A DNA stretch of 64,000 bases from an uncultured Caulobacterales bacterium (GTDB lineage Bacteria; Pseudomonadota; Alphaproteobacteria; Caulobacterales; Caulobacteraceae): contig CAILTK010000038.1 of the NCBI GenBank assembly GCA_903837135.1, positions 1 to 64,000 on the forward strand, read 5' to 3'. Below, piece after piece: positions 51,529 through 61,068 of this stretch (the first letter of the stretch is position 1; each line of letters starts with the position of its first letter). The notes under the pieces were generated by a model. The model was not told where the DNA came from and did not search any database. It saw nothing but the letters and a program-made list of their open reading frames with translations. The translations under genes were made by a program, and so were the position numbers.

Positions 51529-52206
51529 ATGACCGACCCCGCCGTGTTGGCGCTGAACGCCGTCGGCCTGATCCTGCCCTCGTCCGCGGGCCCGGTGACC
51601 ATCCTGCAGGGCGCGGACCTTTCGGTGTTTCCGGGCGAGCTGGTCTCGATCGTCGGACCGTCGGGGTCCGGCAAGTCGTCGCTGATCGCCGTCGCGGCGG
51701 GTCTCGAGCAGCCGACCTCGGGCGAGGTTCGCCTGTTCGGTGAGAGTCTGACCGCGCTCGACGAGGACGGCCGGGCGCGCCTGCGCCGGGGCCGGGCGGC
51801 GCTGGTGTTCCAGTCCTTTCACCTCCTGCCCAACATGACCGCGCTCGAGAACGTGTCCGCCCCGCTCGAGATCGCCCGCCGCGCCAGGGCCGCCTCGATC
51901 GCCCGCGACTGGCTCGGCCGCGTCGGCCTGTCCCACCGGCTCGATCACTATCCGCACCAGCTGTCGGGCGGAGAGCAGCAGAGGGTGGCGCTGGCCCGAG
52001 CCCTGGCGATCGAACCGGCCTTGCTGTTCGCCGACGAACCCACTGGCAACCTCGACCAGGCCACCGGGGCCCAGGTGGCCGACCTGATGTTCGACCTTCT
52101 GGCCGACACCGGCGCGGCCATGGTGCTGGTCACCCACGACGACGCCCTCGCCGCGCGCACCCGGCGCAAGCTCATGATGTCGGGCGGCAGGCTGAGCCCG
52201 GCATGA
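51529..52206 (+). CDS. ybbA: ABC transporter ATPase (YbbA/LolD-type)
   Basis: The 225-residue ATPase has the Walker A motif GPSGSGKSSLI, the signature LSGGEQQRVALARAL, the Walker B strand ALLFADEPTGNLDQ and the switch His in LVTHDD. The LolD/MacB-type ATP-binding family drives lipoprotein or large-substrate extrusion. It overlaps the permease by 4 bases. The gene order with tesA divergent supports YbbA. Confidence 0.93.
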   Translation: MTDPAVLALNAVGLILPSSAGPVTILQGADLSVFPGELVSIVGPSGSGKSSLIAVAAGLEQPTSGEVRLFGESLTALDEDGRARLRRGRAALVFQSFHLLPNMTALENVSAPLEIARRARAASIARDWLGRVGLSHRLDHYPHQLSGGEQQRVALARALAIEPALLFADEPTGNLDQATGAQVADLMFDLLADTGAAMVLVTHDDALAARTRRKLMMSGGRLSPA

Positions 52207-54713
52207 GCCTCGCCCTGCTGTTCGCCCGCCGGGAGCTCCGTTCCGGCGTGGCCGGCTTTCGCATCTTCCTGGCCTGTCTGGCCCTCGGGGTCGCGGCCCT
52301 GGCGGCCGCCGGCTCGACGGCGGAGGCCTTCCGCGAGGGCCTCGCGTCGCAGTCGCGCGCGATCCTCGGCGGCGACGTCGCCGTGTCGGTGCAGGGCCGA
52401 CGGTTCAATCCGCTCGAGGAGGCCGCGTTCGCCCGGCTTGGCCGCACCACAAAGAGCTTCGGGGTCCGCGCCATGGCCGACGCGCCGGGCGGCCGCCGGC
52501 TGGTGGAGGTGCGCGGGGTCGACGACGCCTATCCGCTCGCCGGACATGTCGACCTGAGGGGGGCGGCCAGCGTGCAGGAGGCGACCCGGACGGCGGACGG
52601 GGCGCCGGGCGCGGCAGTCGAACCCGAACTCCTGGACCGGCTGCATCTCGGCGTCGGCCAGAGGCTGCTGATCGGCGACCAGGCCTTCATCGTGCGCGCG
52701 GTCCTGGTCAGCGAACCGGACCGGCTCGGCCGCGGCTTCTCGCTCGGGCCGGGGGTGTTGGTGTCGCGCAGGGTGCTCGAGGCCTCCGGCCTGCTCGGCG
52801 CCGACGCCCTGTTCGGGGAGACCATCCGCATCGCCCTGCCGCCGGAGGCCAAGCCCGCCGCCGTGGCGCGCGCCCTGACCAAGGCCTTCCCGCAGGGCGG
52901 TTTCCGCGCGCGGGGCCGCAACCAGGCGGCGGCCGGGCTCGACCGGCTGATCGACCAGCTGGAGTTCTTTCTGGGCTTCATCGGTCTGGCCGCCCTGCTG
53001 GCCGGCGGCCTCGGCGTGTCGAGCGCGGTCTCGACCTATCTCGAGGCGCGAAAGCCTTCGATCGCCGTCTTGAAGGCCCTGGGCGCCGACGGCGTGCTGA
53101 TCCGCAATCTCTACCTGATCCAGATCGGCGCCCTCGCCACGCTCGGGATCGGCATCGGTCTCGCCCTCGGCGCGGCTTCACCGTTCCTCCTGGGCTGGAT
53201 CGCCCGCAACCGGCTGCCCGTGCCGGTGCTGTTCGCGATCTATCCCCTGCCTCTCGTCAAGGCCGGCGTGTTCGGCCTGCTCGCCGCCGCAGCCTTCAGC
53301 CTCCTGCCGCTGGCGCGGGCGCGCACCACGCCGCCGTCTTCCCTGTTCCGCCGCGACCTGGCCGGGCGGGTCGGTTTCGGCCTCGAGACCGTGGGGCTGG
53401 CCGTGGCGGCGGCAGGCCTCGTGATCCTCACCCTGGTCACCGCGCCGAGCCCGCTCGTGGCCGGCGTCCTGATCGGCGGCGTGCTGTCCGGTTTCGGCCT
53501 TTTGTGGCTGATCGGACGGGGCGCGACCGCGCTGGCGGCGCGCCTGAGGCGCTTCACCCACGGCGCGATCCGCATCGGCCTGGCCAACCTGTCGGGGCCC
53601 GGATCGGCCGCGCGCACCGCTTCACCGTCGATCGGCTTCGGCGTGGCCCTCCTGACCGCCGTGGTGCTTATCCAGTCGAGCCTCCTGGCCGAGGTGACCG
53701 AGACCGCGCCCCGCACCGCTCCGTCGATGGTGTTCACCCAGATCCCCTACGAACAGACCGCCGCCTTCGACGCGGACATGCGCACGGTGATGGGACCGCT
53801 GACTCCCGATCGCTACCGCCGCTATCCCTTCGCCACCGGGCGGATCACCCGCATCGCCGGCGCGCCGGTCGATCCCGCGAAGATCGACCGCGGCCATCGC
53901 TGGGCCTTCGATCAGGACATCACCATCTCCTCCATCGGCCCGGCGCCGACCGACGCGGACCTCACCGCGGGCGCCTGGTGGCCGGCGGACTACGCGGGGC
54001 CGCCCGAGGTCGTTCTCGACACGGAGATCGCCCAGGCCGCCCGGCTCAAGGTCGGCGACACGATCACCGTGTCGCTGCTGGGCCGCGCGCTCGACGTCCG
54101 CATCGCGGCTCTGCGCAAGGTCGAGTTCAGCCGGTTCGGGGCCAGCTTCCCGATCATTGTCGATCCCGCGGCGCTCAGGGGGGCCAACCTGCGCAACATC
54201 GCCATCGCCAGGACCACTCCGGCGCAGGAGGCGGCGATCCTGTCCCGGCTCGGCCGCGACTTCGCCGGCGTGAACGTGATCAGCGTGCGCGAGCAGCTCG
54301 AGGCCGCCACCCGGATCTTCAACCAGCTGGCCTGGGCGGTGCGGGGCGCCGCCGCGGTGGCGTCCCTGGCCGGGCTGCTGGTGCTGATCGGCGCGGTGGC
54401 CTCCACGGCCCAGGCGCGGGCGCGGGAGGCGGCGATCCTGAAGGTGCTGGGCTCGGGCCGGTTTCAGATCCTGGCCGCCTACTGCGTCGAGTACGGCGTG
54501 GTCGGCCTGATCGCCGGCCTGGCGGGCGTGCTTCTGGGCGCGGCGGCCGCCTGGCCGATCGTCACCCGGGTGTTCGAGACCCATTTCGCCATCGACTGGG
54601 CCGGGATCGTCGGGGTGCTGGCGCTGGTCAGCGCCGTCGGCGCCGGCGCCGGCGGGGTCGCCGCCTTCACCGCCCTGGCGCGACGTCCGGCGCCGGTGTT
54701 GCGGGCGGGTTGA
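52203..54713 (+). CDS. ybbP: ABC transporter permease (YbbP, FtsX-like)
   Basis: An 836-residue permease with two FtsX-like domains. Helices are seen at about residues 15-35 (GFRIFLACLALGVAALAAAG), around 255-275 (FFLGFIGLAALLAGGLG), 305-330, 350-370, 400-440 and then the C-terminal trio (VASLAGLLVLIGAVA; YGVVGLIAGLAGVLLGAAA; GVLALVSAVGAGAGGVAAF). Large periplasmic domains lie between. The protein partners the ybbA ATPase and is inferred to handle a lipid or lipoprotein-like substrate together with TesA. Substrate unknown. Confidence 0.9.
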   Translation: MSLALLFARRELRSGVAGFRIFLACLALGVAALAAAGSTAEAFREGLASQSRAILGGDVAVSVQGRRFNPLEEAAFARLGRTTKSFGVRAMADAPGGRRLVEVRGVDDAYPLAGHVDLRGAASVQEATRTADGAPGAAVEPELLDRLHLGVGQRLLIGDQAFIVRAVLVSEPDRLGRGFSLGPGVLVSRRVLEASGLLGADALFGETIRIALPPEAKPAAVARALTKAFPQGGFRARGRNQAAAGLDRLIDQLEFFLGFIGLAALLAGGLGVSSAVSTYLEARKPSIAVLKALGADGVLIRNLYLIQIGALATLGIGIGLALGAASPFLLGWIARNRLPVPVLFAIYPLPLVKAGVFGLLAAAAFSLLPLARARTTPPSSLFRRDLAGRVGFGLETVGLAVAAAGLVILTLVTAPSPLVAGVLIGGVLSGFGLLWLIGRGATALAARLRRFTHGAIRIGLANLSGPGSAARTASPSIGFGVALLTAVVLIQSSLLAEVTETAPRTAPSMVFTQIPYEQTAAFDADMRTVMGPLTPDRYRRYPFATGRITRIAGAPVDPAKIDRGHRWAFDQDITISSIGPAPTDADLTAGAWWPADYAGPPEVVLDTEIAQAARLKVGDTITVSLLGRALDVRIAALRKVEFSRFGASFPIIVDPAALRGANLRNIAIARTTPAQEAAILSRLGRDFAGVNVISVREQLEAATRIFNQLAWAVRGAAAVASLAGLLVLIGAVASTAQARAREAAILKVLGSGRFQILAAYCVEYGVVGLIAGLAGVLLGAAAAWPIVTRVFETHFAIDWAGIVGVLALVSAVGAGAGGVAAFTALARRPAPVLRAG

Positions 54714-54785
54714 TCCCAGCGGAGTTGGCTTGCGCGGCGACGCGGGGCGCCGCACCGTGCGGCGACGCCTGGAGGGAAAGTCGAC

Positions 54786-55724
54786 ATGTTGGGAACCGTT
54801 CTGGCCGTGGCCCTCGCTGCGGCCGCCCAGGCCTCACCGCCAGCGCCGGCCGCGCCGCTCCAGACCTCGCCGGCGGTCAATCCGTTCGCGGTGCAGTTCG
54901 ATCTGCCGTCGGCCATCACCGGGCGCACCTACAGGATCTATGTGAGCCGGCCGCTGGGGCCCACGCCGAAAGCCGGCTGGCCGGTGGTCTATGTGCTCGA
55001 CGCCGACGTCACCTTCGCAAGCCTCTCCGCGCAGATGGTCATGCGCACGGCCGGCGGCGACGGCGGCGCCCTCCTGGTGGGTGTGGCCTATCCCAATGCG
55101 ATGGCGACCCTGACGCTCAGGACCCGCGACCTCACGCCCTCGCAGCCCAGCGCCGACGCGCAGGCGATCGGCGAGCTGAAGCCCAAGCCCGAGGACTTCG
55201 GCGGCGGCGAGGCGTTCCACCGGTTCATGATCGAGGAACTGCGGCCGCGCATCGCCGCCGCCTACCCGGTGGATCCCGCCGACCAGACGCTGATGGGCTA
55301 TTCGCTGGGCGGCCTGTTCACCCTGGGTGTTTTGTTCCATCATCCCGAGGCCTACCGCACCTATGTGGCCGGCAGCCCGTCGATCTGGTGGAACAGCCGC
55401 GAAGTGCTGGCCGGCGAAGCGGGGTTCGCCGCGGCCGTCCGCGCCGGCAAGGTCGCGCCACGCATTCTGATCACCTCCGACGCCTGGGAGCAGGACCCGG
55501 CGCCTCAGGCCCTGCCCCCCGCGGGACCCAAGCGGGACGCGCAGCTGAAGGAACTGGCGAGCGCGCGCATGGTCGACAATGCGCGGGACCTCGCCGGTCG
55601 TCTCGCCGCCCTGCCGGGGCGGGACGGCTATAGGGTGCGCTATGTGCTGTTTCCCGAGGAGACGCACAACACGGGCATTCCGGCGGCTTCGAACCGTGGC
55701 CTGGTGTTCGCGCTCACGCCGTGA
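54786..55724 (+). CDS. Exported alpha/beta-hydrolase (esterase D / IroE-like)
   Basis: A 312-residue hydrolase with a signal peptide (LGTVLAVALAAAAQA). The nucleophile Ser is in LMGYSLGGLFTL, and the acid and base lie in the C-terminal third (ILITSDAWEQD; FPEETHNTG contains the His). The group includes siderophore esterases and cell-wall esterases. The gene is preceded by GGAGGGAAAG-type ribosome site and follows ybbP by 72 bases; no iron genes are near, so the substrate is unclear. Confidence 0.86.
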   Translation: MLGTVLAVALAAAAQASPPAPAAPLQTSPAVNPFAVQFDLPSAITGRTYRIYVSRPLGPTPKAGWPVVYVLDADVTFASLSAQMVMRTAGGDGGALLVGVAYPNAMATLTLRTRDLTPSQPSADAQAIGELKPKPEDFGGGEAFHRFMIEELRPRIAAAYPVDPADQTLMGYSLGGLFTLGVLFHHPEAYRTYVAGSPSIWWNSREVLAGEAGFAAAVRAGKVAPRILITSDAWEQDPAPQALPPAGPKRDAQLKELASARMVDNARDLAGRLAALPGRDGYRVRYVLFPEETHNTGIPAASNRGLVFALTP

Positions 55725-55844
55725 GGAGTGGGGCGGGTCCTCGGTCACCCGATCGTCGTCGCCCCCGTCCTGCGTTTGACATCCAGCGAAACGGCGGTGG
55801 GATCGGAGGGGCAGCCGCCGGTGAACACTAAAGAAGCAAGGCGC

Positions 55845-57218
55845 TCAGCGCCCCATCCACCGGCCGATCTGCGCCCAGTGGCCGGGGTTGAGCGTCAAGG
55901 TCCCGCCGGGGTCAAAACGCAGCGTCAAAGGATAGCGGCCGGGAACGCTGAAGACCGCATCGCCGGCGGGCAGCAGCGCCACCGGGGAAGCCCGCGGGAT
56001 GGCGAAGGCGTCCCGCCGCCCCACCGCCTGGGCGAACAGCCGCTCGCCCTGCCGGGACACGCGGATGCTTACCGAGGGGCTGAAGACATACTCGCCGGCG
56101 AAGGACTCCAGCGTCTCCGACTTTGGAGGCGGGCCGAACGCCGGCTTCGCCGCGACCGGTTGCTCGGGCACGGAGCTCAGGATCGCGTCCCACATGGTCT
56201 CCGCGGCGATCACGCCGACATCGACCGGCGCCAGGGCAGGGCCGCCCGCGGCAGGATCCAGCTCCTCGGTCGAGACCGCGTAGAGCACATCGCCGTCGTC
56301 GACCGTGGCGAAGGGCTGGATCGCCCGACCCATGGACGAATGGACCTGGACAGCCAGCCGCTGCAGTTGGTCCCAGCTCATCTTCTGATTGACCACCACC
56401 AGGCTGATGGTGGTGTTGCGTCCGCTGTGCGCCTGGCCCGCCGGCGGACCGGTCCATCCGCCCTGACGGCTCTGCGGCGCGCCGGCGAGGAGGTCCGAGG
56501 TCTTGAGCCCCTTGGGCCAGGTCGGATCGGGATAGCAGGCGGCGATGCGGCCCTCTCGGTCGGTCACCACGCCGAGAGCGTTGACCACCACGAAGGCGGC
56601 GATCTTGACCGCCCCGACCTGCCGAAACGCGCCGCCCTGTCCGGAGTGCGCGGCGCAGCCGAAGTAGCCGCCGCTCATGGCGAACCGGCCGGCGCCTTCC
56701 CCGCCGAGCGCGAACACGCCCGGCCTGGCCGCCCGCAAGGCGGCCTGGGCCAGGGTCTTGTCGGGATAGACCTCGTTCAGTCGCCTGGCCCCGAGGTCAT
56801 AGATGATCGCGCCGACCGATAGGGCGATGTCGTCGAACCCGCCGCCGCGTGCGCCGTCGTCCTTCAGCGCGGTGGCTACGGCCGTGGCGGCTTCGAGGCC
56901 GTACCAGGACCCTCCGGCGAAGACGACGGCGTCGAGTTCAGGCGTGTTGTAGCCCAGGCGCAGATAGTCGGTATTGACCGTGCCGGGCGCGCCGCCGCGC
57001 ACGTCGACCGCCGCCAGGGCCTTTCTGGCGAAGTGGAAGACGGTGACGCCGGTCGGCCCCTCCGCGTACTCCCCCGTGCCGATGCTGAGCGCCGGCCAGT
57101 CGAACCGCAGCATGCGGTCGCCGGCGTTGAGCCTGGGCGTGAACGGTTGCTCCGCCGCCGCGGGCAGGGCGAGGACGAGGGCGAGGGCGGCGGCGATCCT
57201 GTGAAGCGGCGACGGCAA
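55845..57218 (-). CDS. P1-family (DmpA-type) aminopeptidase/amidase, exported
   Basis: A 457-residue periplasmic Ntn-hydrolase-like enzyme that processes itself. Signal peptide HRIAAALALVLALPAAAEQ. The oxyanion and core motifs include FAGGSWYGLEAATAV, and the self-cleavage site is HSGRNTTISLVVVN (about residue 260), where a Thr would be the new N-terminal nucleophile. The last 90 residues form a beta-rich extension (YVFSPSVSIRVSRQGERLFAQ), unlike the usual 350-residue form. P1 peptidases act on D- or beta-amino acid amides. It converges with the esterase gene. Confidence 0.88.
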   Translation of the reverse strand: MPSPLHRIAAALALVLALPAAAEQPFTPRLNAGDRMLRFDWPALSIGTGEYAEGPTGVTVFHFARKALAAVDVRGGAPGTVNTDYLRLGYNTPELDAVVFAGGSWYGLEAATAVATALKDDGARGGGFDDIALSVGAIIYDLGARRLNEVYPDKTLAQAALRAARPGVFALGGEGAGRFAMSGGYFGCAAHSGQGGAFRQVGAVKIAAFVVVNALGVVTDREGRIAACYPDPTWPKGLKTSDLLAGAPQSRQGGWTGPPAGQAHSGRNTTISLVVVNQKMSWDQLQRLAVQVHSSMGRAIQPFATVDDGDVLYAVSTEELDPAAGGPALAPVDVGVIAAETMWDAILSSVPEQPVAAKPAFGPPPKSETLESFAGEYVFSPSVSIRVSRQGERLFAQAVGRRDAFAIPRASPVALLPAGDAVFSVPGRYPLTLRFDPGGTLTLNPGHWAQIGRWMGR

Positions 57219-57358
57219 CGGCTGTTCTCCCTGGCGAGAGAGCGACGCTACACGGCGCGGGCGGCGATGCTATCCGCGAGGTCTTCGCGGGCCGCGGACT
57301 CCGGCCGGCGCCCGTGCAATCAGCGCCACGTGAGCGCGGGGGAGGCGTTGGGCGGGCC

Positions 57359-58378
57359 TCAGGCCGAAAGAGCCAATGGCTCAGCGCCCGTCGGCTGGGC
57401 GCCCATCGCCCGCATGCCGAGATCGGCCAGCAGGGCGCGGTCCTGGTCCTCGCCGGGCAGGGGCGTGGTCAGGAGCTTGCCGCCGATGAAGATCGAATTG
57501 GCCCCGGCCATCAGGCACAGGGCCTGCAGCTCCCGGCTCATGCCCTCGCGTCCGGCGGCCAGCCGCACCACCGAACGCGGGCAGAGGATCCGGGCCACGG
57601 CGACGGTACGGACGAACTCCAGGCCGTCCAGCGGCGGGCTGTCTCCGAGCGGCGTGCCCGGGATGGGAACCAGGGCGTTGATCGGCAGGCTTTCGGGATG
57701 GACGGGCAGGGTGGCCAGGGCGTGCAGCAGGCCGGCGCGGTGGGCGCGGCTCTCGCCCATGCCGACGATGCCGCCGCAGCAGACGCTCATGCCCGCCGCC
57801 CGCACATGCCCGAGAGTCTCCAGCCGATCGTCGTAGGTGCGGGTCGAGACCACGCGGGCGTAGTCCTCGGGCGCGGTGTCGAGGTTGTGGTTGTAGAAGT
57901 CCAGCCCCGCGGCCTTCAGCTCGGCCGCCTGCCGCGGCGTCAGCATGCCGAGGGTGGCGCAGGTCTCGAGGCCGAGCGCCTTCACGCCCGAGATCATCCG
58001 GGCCAGTTCGGGCAGGTCCCGGTCCTTGAGCTCGCGCCAAGCCGCGCCCATGCAGAAGCGCTGGGCCCCATGCGCCTTGGCGCGCGCCGCGTCGGCGATC
58101 ACCGTCTCGGCCGCCATCAGCCTCGACGCCTTGAGGCCGGTGTCGAAATGGGCCGACTGGCTGCAGTAGCCGCAATCCTCGACACAGCCGCCGGTCTTCA
58201 CCGACAGCAGCTGCGACAACTGCACCTCCGCCGGATCGAACGCCGCGCGATGCACCGCCATGGCCCGGAACATCAGCTCCGGCAGGGGCAGATCGAACAG
58301 AGCCTCCACCTCCGATCGGGTCCAGTCGTGGCGCGGCGTCGCCGCTTCGGAGGACTCGATCGACGTCAGCATACGCAA
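57359..58378 (-). CDS. bioB: Biotin synthase
   Basis: Radical-SAM enzyme that inserts sulfur into dethiobiotin, 339 residues. The radical cluster motif [11 protein letters not shown] (CX3CX2C, near residues 54-61) is intact, with later Cys residues in FCMGAAW and CATLGML for the second cluster, and Arg in the C-terminal RLAAGRE. This is the final step of biotin synthesis. No bioA, bioD or bioF is near. It is 60 bases downstream of the acyl-CoA ligase on the same strand and may read through from that operon. Confidence 0.96.
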   Translation of the reverse strand: MRMLTSIESSEAATPRHDWTRSEVEALFDLPLPELMFRAMAVHRAAFDPAEVQLSQLLSVKTGGCVEDCGYCSQSAHFDTGLKASRLMAAETVIADAARAKAHGAQRFCMGAAWRELKDRDLPELARMISGVKALGLETCATLGMLTPRQAAELKAAGLDFYNHNLDTAPEDYARVVSTRTYDDRLETLGHVRAAGMSVCCGGIVGMGESRAHRAGLLHALATLPVHPESLPINALVPIPGTPLGDSPPLDGLEFVRTVAVARILCPRSVVRLAAGREGMSRELQALCLMAGANSIFIGGKLLTTPLPGEDQDRALLADLGMRAMGAQPTGAEPLALSA

Positions 58379-58438
58379 CTCCCGGCGTGGAAGCCGACGC
58401 CCTAGCAGACCGGCCCGGGGCCTGGGAAGGCGGCGCGT

Positions 58439-60076
58439 TCAGTTCACCTTGCGCTCGCGGCCGGCCCAGAAGGGCTCGCGCAGTTCGCGGCGCAGGATCT
58501 TGCCCGAGGCGTTGCGGGGCAGGGCGGGAATGAAGTCGATCGACTTGGGCGCCTTGAAGCCGGCGATGCGGCTGCGGGCGAAGGCGATGATGTCGGCCGG
58601 ATTTTCCTCGGCGCCGGGCTTAAGCACCACCATGGCCTTGACCGCCTCGCCCCACCGCTCGTCGGGGACGCCGATCACCGCCACCTCGGCGACGGCCGGG
58701 TGGCCATAGATCGCGCTCTCCACCTCGGCCGGATAGACGTTCTCCGCCCCGGTGATGATCATGTCCTTCACCCGGTCGTGGATGTAGAGATAACCGTCCG
58801 CGTCGAGGTAGCCGGCGTCGCCGGTGCGCAGCCAGCCTTCCGCGTCGATGGTCTTGCGGGTGGCGTCCTCCTGACGCCAGTAACCGGCCATGTTCATCTT
58901 CGAGCGGACGGCGACCTCGCCGACGGCGTTGGGCGGCAGGGCCGCTCCGGCCTCGTCGACGACCTTGATTTCGACGCCGGGCAGCGGAATCCCGGCGGCC
59001 CGCATGCGCGGCGTGCCGGCCGGGTCATGGTCCTCCGGCGGCAGGTAGACCACCGTGCCGGTGGTCTCGGTCATGCCGTACTGCTGGCAGAAGCCGCAGC
59101 CGAACACCTCGATGCACTCGCGCAAGAGATCGAGCGGGATCGGCGAGGCGCCGTACAGGATGTACTTCAGCCGGCTGTAGTCGACCTCGCGGGCGCGCGG
59201 CTGGCGCACCACGATCTGCAGCGCCGCCGGCACCATGAACATCTTCGAAATGCGGTCATGCTCGATGTAGTCGAGCACCTTGAACGGATCGAACTCGCGC
59301 GCCACCACCCCCTTGGCGCCGTTCAGCAGGCCGACCAGGCCCCAGCCGGTCCCGCCGATGTGGGCCACGGGCATGGCGACGAGACTGACGTCGTCAGGGC
59401 CCCAGGTGTTCCAGTCCATCTGCGCCAGCGCCGAGTCCTTGCGGCCGGCCAGGAGGTTGTCGTGCGTGAGCATCACCCCCTTGGGCCGTCCGGTGGTTCC
59501 CGAGGTATAGAGCTGGACGGCCACGTCGCCGGTCGTGACGGCGACGCCGGGATCCTGGTCGGACGCGGCGTCGCGCCAGGCTTCGAACACCGGCGCGCCC
59601 TCGGCGCCGTCGGCCTCCATGGCGATCAGCTTGGGCTTTTTCGCCAGCGGGGCGATCGCCGCGCGCGCCTGCTCCATCACTTCCGGGCCGACGAACAACA
59701 GGGGCGCCGCGCAATCCTCGACGATGTAGCCGATCTCGGGCGGCGCGAGCCGCCAGCCGATCGGCGTGGGGACGGCGCCCATCTTCGCCGCGCCGACGAA
59801 CAGCTCGAAATAGTGGTCGCTGTTCTTGCCGAGGTAGGCGATGTGGTCGCCGGTCTTAAGGCCCTCGGCCAGGAGGGCGTTGGCGACCCGGCTGGTCTCG
59901 GCGTCGAAGGCCGAGAAGGTGGTTTCCCGGCCCTCGAACGAGAACGCCACGTCCTGGCCGCGCTCGCGGGCGTGATAGCGGGCGATGTCGCCGACCGTGG
60001 CCATCTGATCCAGATCGACGGCGGAGACCGAGCCGGCGACGGAAGGGCCGGTCTCCCGGACGGGGGTATCGAGCAT
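58439..60076 (-). CDS. Acyl-CoA synthetase (AMP-forming long-chain acyl ligase)
   Basis: A 545-residue ANL-superfamily enzyme that activates a carboxylic acid with ATP and CoA. The ATP-binding P-loop YTSGTTGRPKGVML, the motif YGMTETTG and the C-terminal motif GWLRTGDAGYLDADG with DRVKDMIITGAENVYPAEVE are complete, and the final Lys is in NASGKILRR. It lies downstream of an MpaB-type oxygenase and an acyl-CoA dehydrogenase, so it likely makes the acyl-CoA for that degradative pathway. The acid substrate is unknown. Confidence 0.93.
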   Translation of the reverse strand: MLDTPVRETGPSVAGSVSAVDLDQMATVGDIARYHARERGQDVAFSFEGRETTFSAFDAETSRVANALLAEGLKTGDHIAYLGKNSDHYFELFVGAAKMGAVPTPIGWRLAPPEIGYIVEDCAAPLLFVGPEVMEQARAAIAPLAKKPKLIAMEADGAEGAPVFEAWRDAASDQDPGVAVTTGDVAVQLYTSGTTGRPKGVMLTHDNLLAGRKDSALAQMDWNTWGPDDVSLVAMPVAHIGGTGWGLVGLLNGAKGVVAREFDPFKVLDYIEHDRISKMFMVPAALQIVVRQPRAREVDYSRLKYILYGASPIPLDLLRECIEVFGCGFCQQYGMTETTGTVVYLPPEDHDPAGTPRMRAAGIPLPGVEIKVVDEAGAALPPNAVGEVAVRSKMNMAGYWRQEDATRKTIDAEGWLRTGDAGYLDADGYLYIHDRVKDMIITGAENVYPAEVESAIYGHPAVAEVAVIGVPDERWGEAVKAMVVLKPGAEENPADIIAFARSRIAGFKAPKSIDFIPALPRNASGKILRRELREPFWAGRERKVN

Positions 60077-60128
60077 GGGTTTCCTCGTTTGCTTTGTTCC
60101 GATCTTACGCCGGAATTGAAGGGCGGAG

Positions 60129-61052
60129 TCAGGGCGGCGAACGTCCGACCCGCTTATAGGCCAGACGGGGGATTTCGCCGAGCTTCAGGCCTGCCGTCGC
60201 CGCTAGGGCCTTCAGCGTCGGTTGCGCCGCGGCGTGGAGCATGGGGCGCCTGGGCAGCTTCAGCTGGTCCGGCGCCCAGTCCGGCAGGATCGAGATGGAC
60301 CCTTCGACCGCCAGAGGCTGCACCAGCCTGCCGGCGAGGCCGAGCGGCGAGGTGGTGGAGACGATCTGCAGGAACTCGCCGATGATCGCATGCGGAACCA
60401 GCTTGTCGCGCCAGGTCTCCATGTAGGCGTTGATCTCCGAGACGCTGGCGGGAACATCCGCCGCCCCGAACGCCCGGCCAAGGCGCCCGCCCTCGGCGTA
60501 ATAGCGGTCCTGGTCCGCCAGGCTCAGCGCCGGGTCGACGTAGCGCCTGTAGGCGTTCAGGAAGCCAAAGCTCGCGGTGACATGCACCCAGGTCAGCAGT
60601 TCCGGGTCCATCGCCCCGTAGGCCTGGCCCTCGGGGGTCCGGCCGCTCACCCGGCCGTGCATCCGCGACACCATCGCCACGCGGGCTTCGGCCGCCTTGG
60701 TCGGACCGTAGGTGGTGATCATGGTCGCGTCGCCGGTCCGCTGCATGCGGGTCAACGGATCGGTGCGGAAGATGGAGTGCTCCCAAACCCCGGTCCGGAC
60801 CCGGGGCTCCGCCAGTTCGAGGATCACCGCGGCGACGCCGCCGACGGCTAAGGCGATCGGATTGGCGTGCACGCGCCAGGCCATCGAGTCCGGGCCAAAG
60901 AAGCCGGGATCGCCCGCGGGTTCGAGATAGTCGATGGTCGGCGCGCCGATCCTGGCTGTCGCCAGTGGTTTGGCGCCCGCTGCGACTTTGACCGGTTGAT
61001 CGGGGCGGACCAGCACCGCCGGTTCGGCGGTGATCTCCTCGACACTGCTCAT
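60129..61052 (-). CDS. Oxygenase MpaB/DUF2236-family protein
   Basis: A 307-residue protein of the MpaB/Lcp-related oxygenase family. The conserved core [24 protein letters not shown] and the following [14 protein letters not shown] with RRYVDP is intact; these carry the residues that hold haem or metal in the group. Members cleave C=C bonds or oxidise hydrophobic compounds. ATG 61052 is preferred (AGGACAGGG upstream, 16 bases after the dehydrogenase stop). It sits between a dehydrogenase and an acyl-CoA ligase in the same transcript, so it probably begins breakdown of a hydrophobic substrate. Confidence 0.85.
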   Translation of the reverse strand: MSSVEEITAEPAVLVRPDQPVKVAAGAKPLATARIGAPTIDYLEPAGDPGFFGPDSMAWRVHANPIALAVGGVAAVILELAEPRVRTGVWEHSIFRTDPLTRMQRTGDATMITTYGPTKAAEARVAMVSRMHGRVSGRTPEGQAYGAMDPELLTWVHVTASFGFLNAYRRYVDPALSLADQDRYYAEGGRLGRAFGAADVPASVSEINAYMETWRDKLVPHAIIGEFLQIVSTTSPLGLAGRLVQPLAVEGSISILPDWAPDQLKLPRRPMLHAAAQPTLKALAATAGLKLGEIPRLAYKRVGRSPP

Positions 61053-61068
61053 CGTCCCTGTCCTTGCG

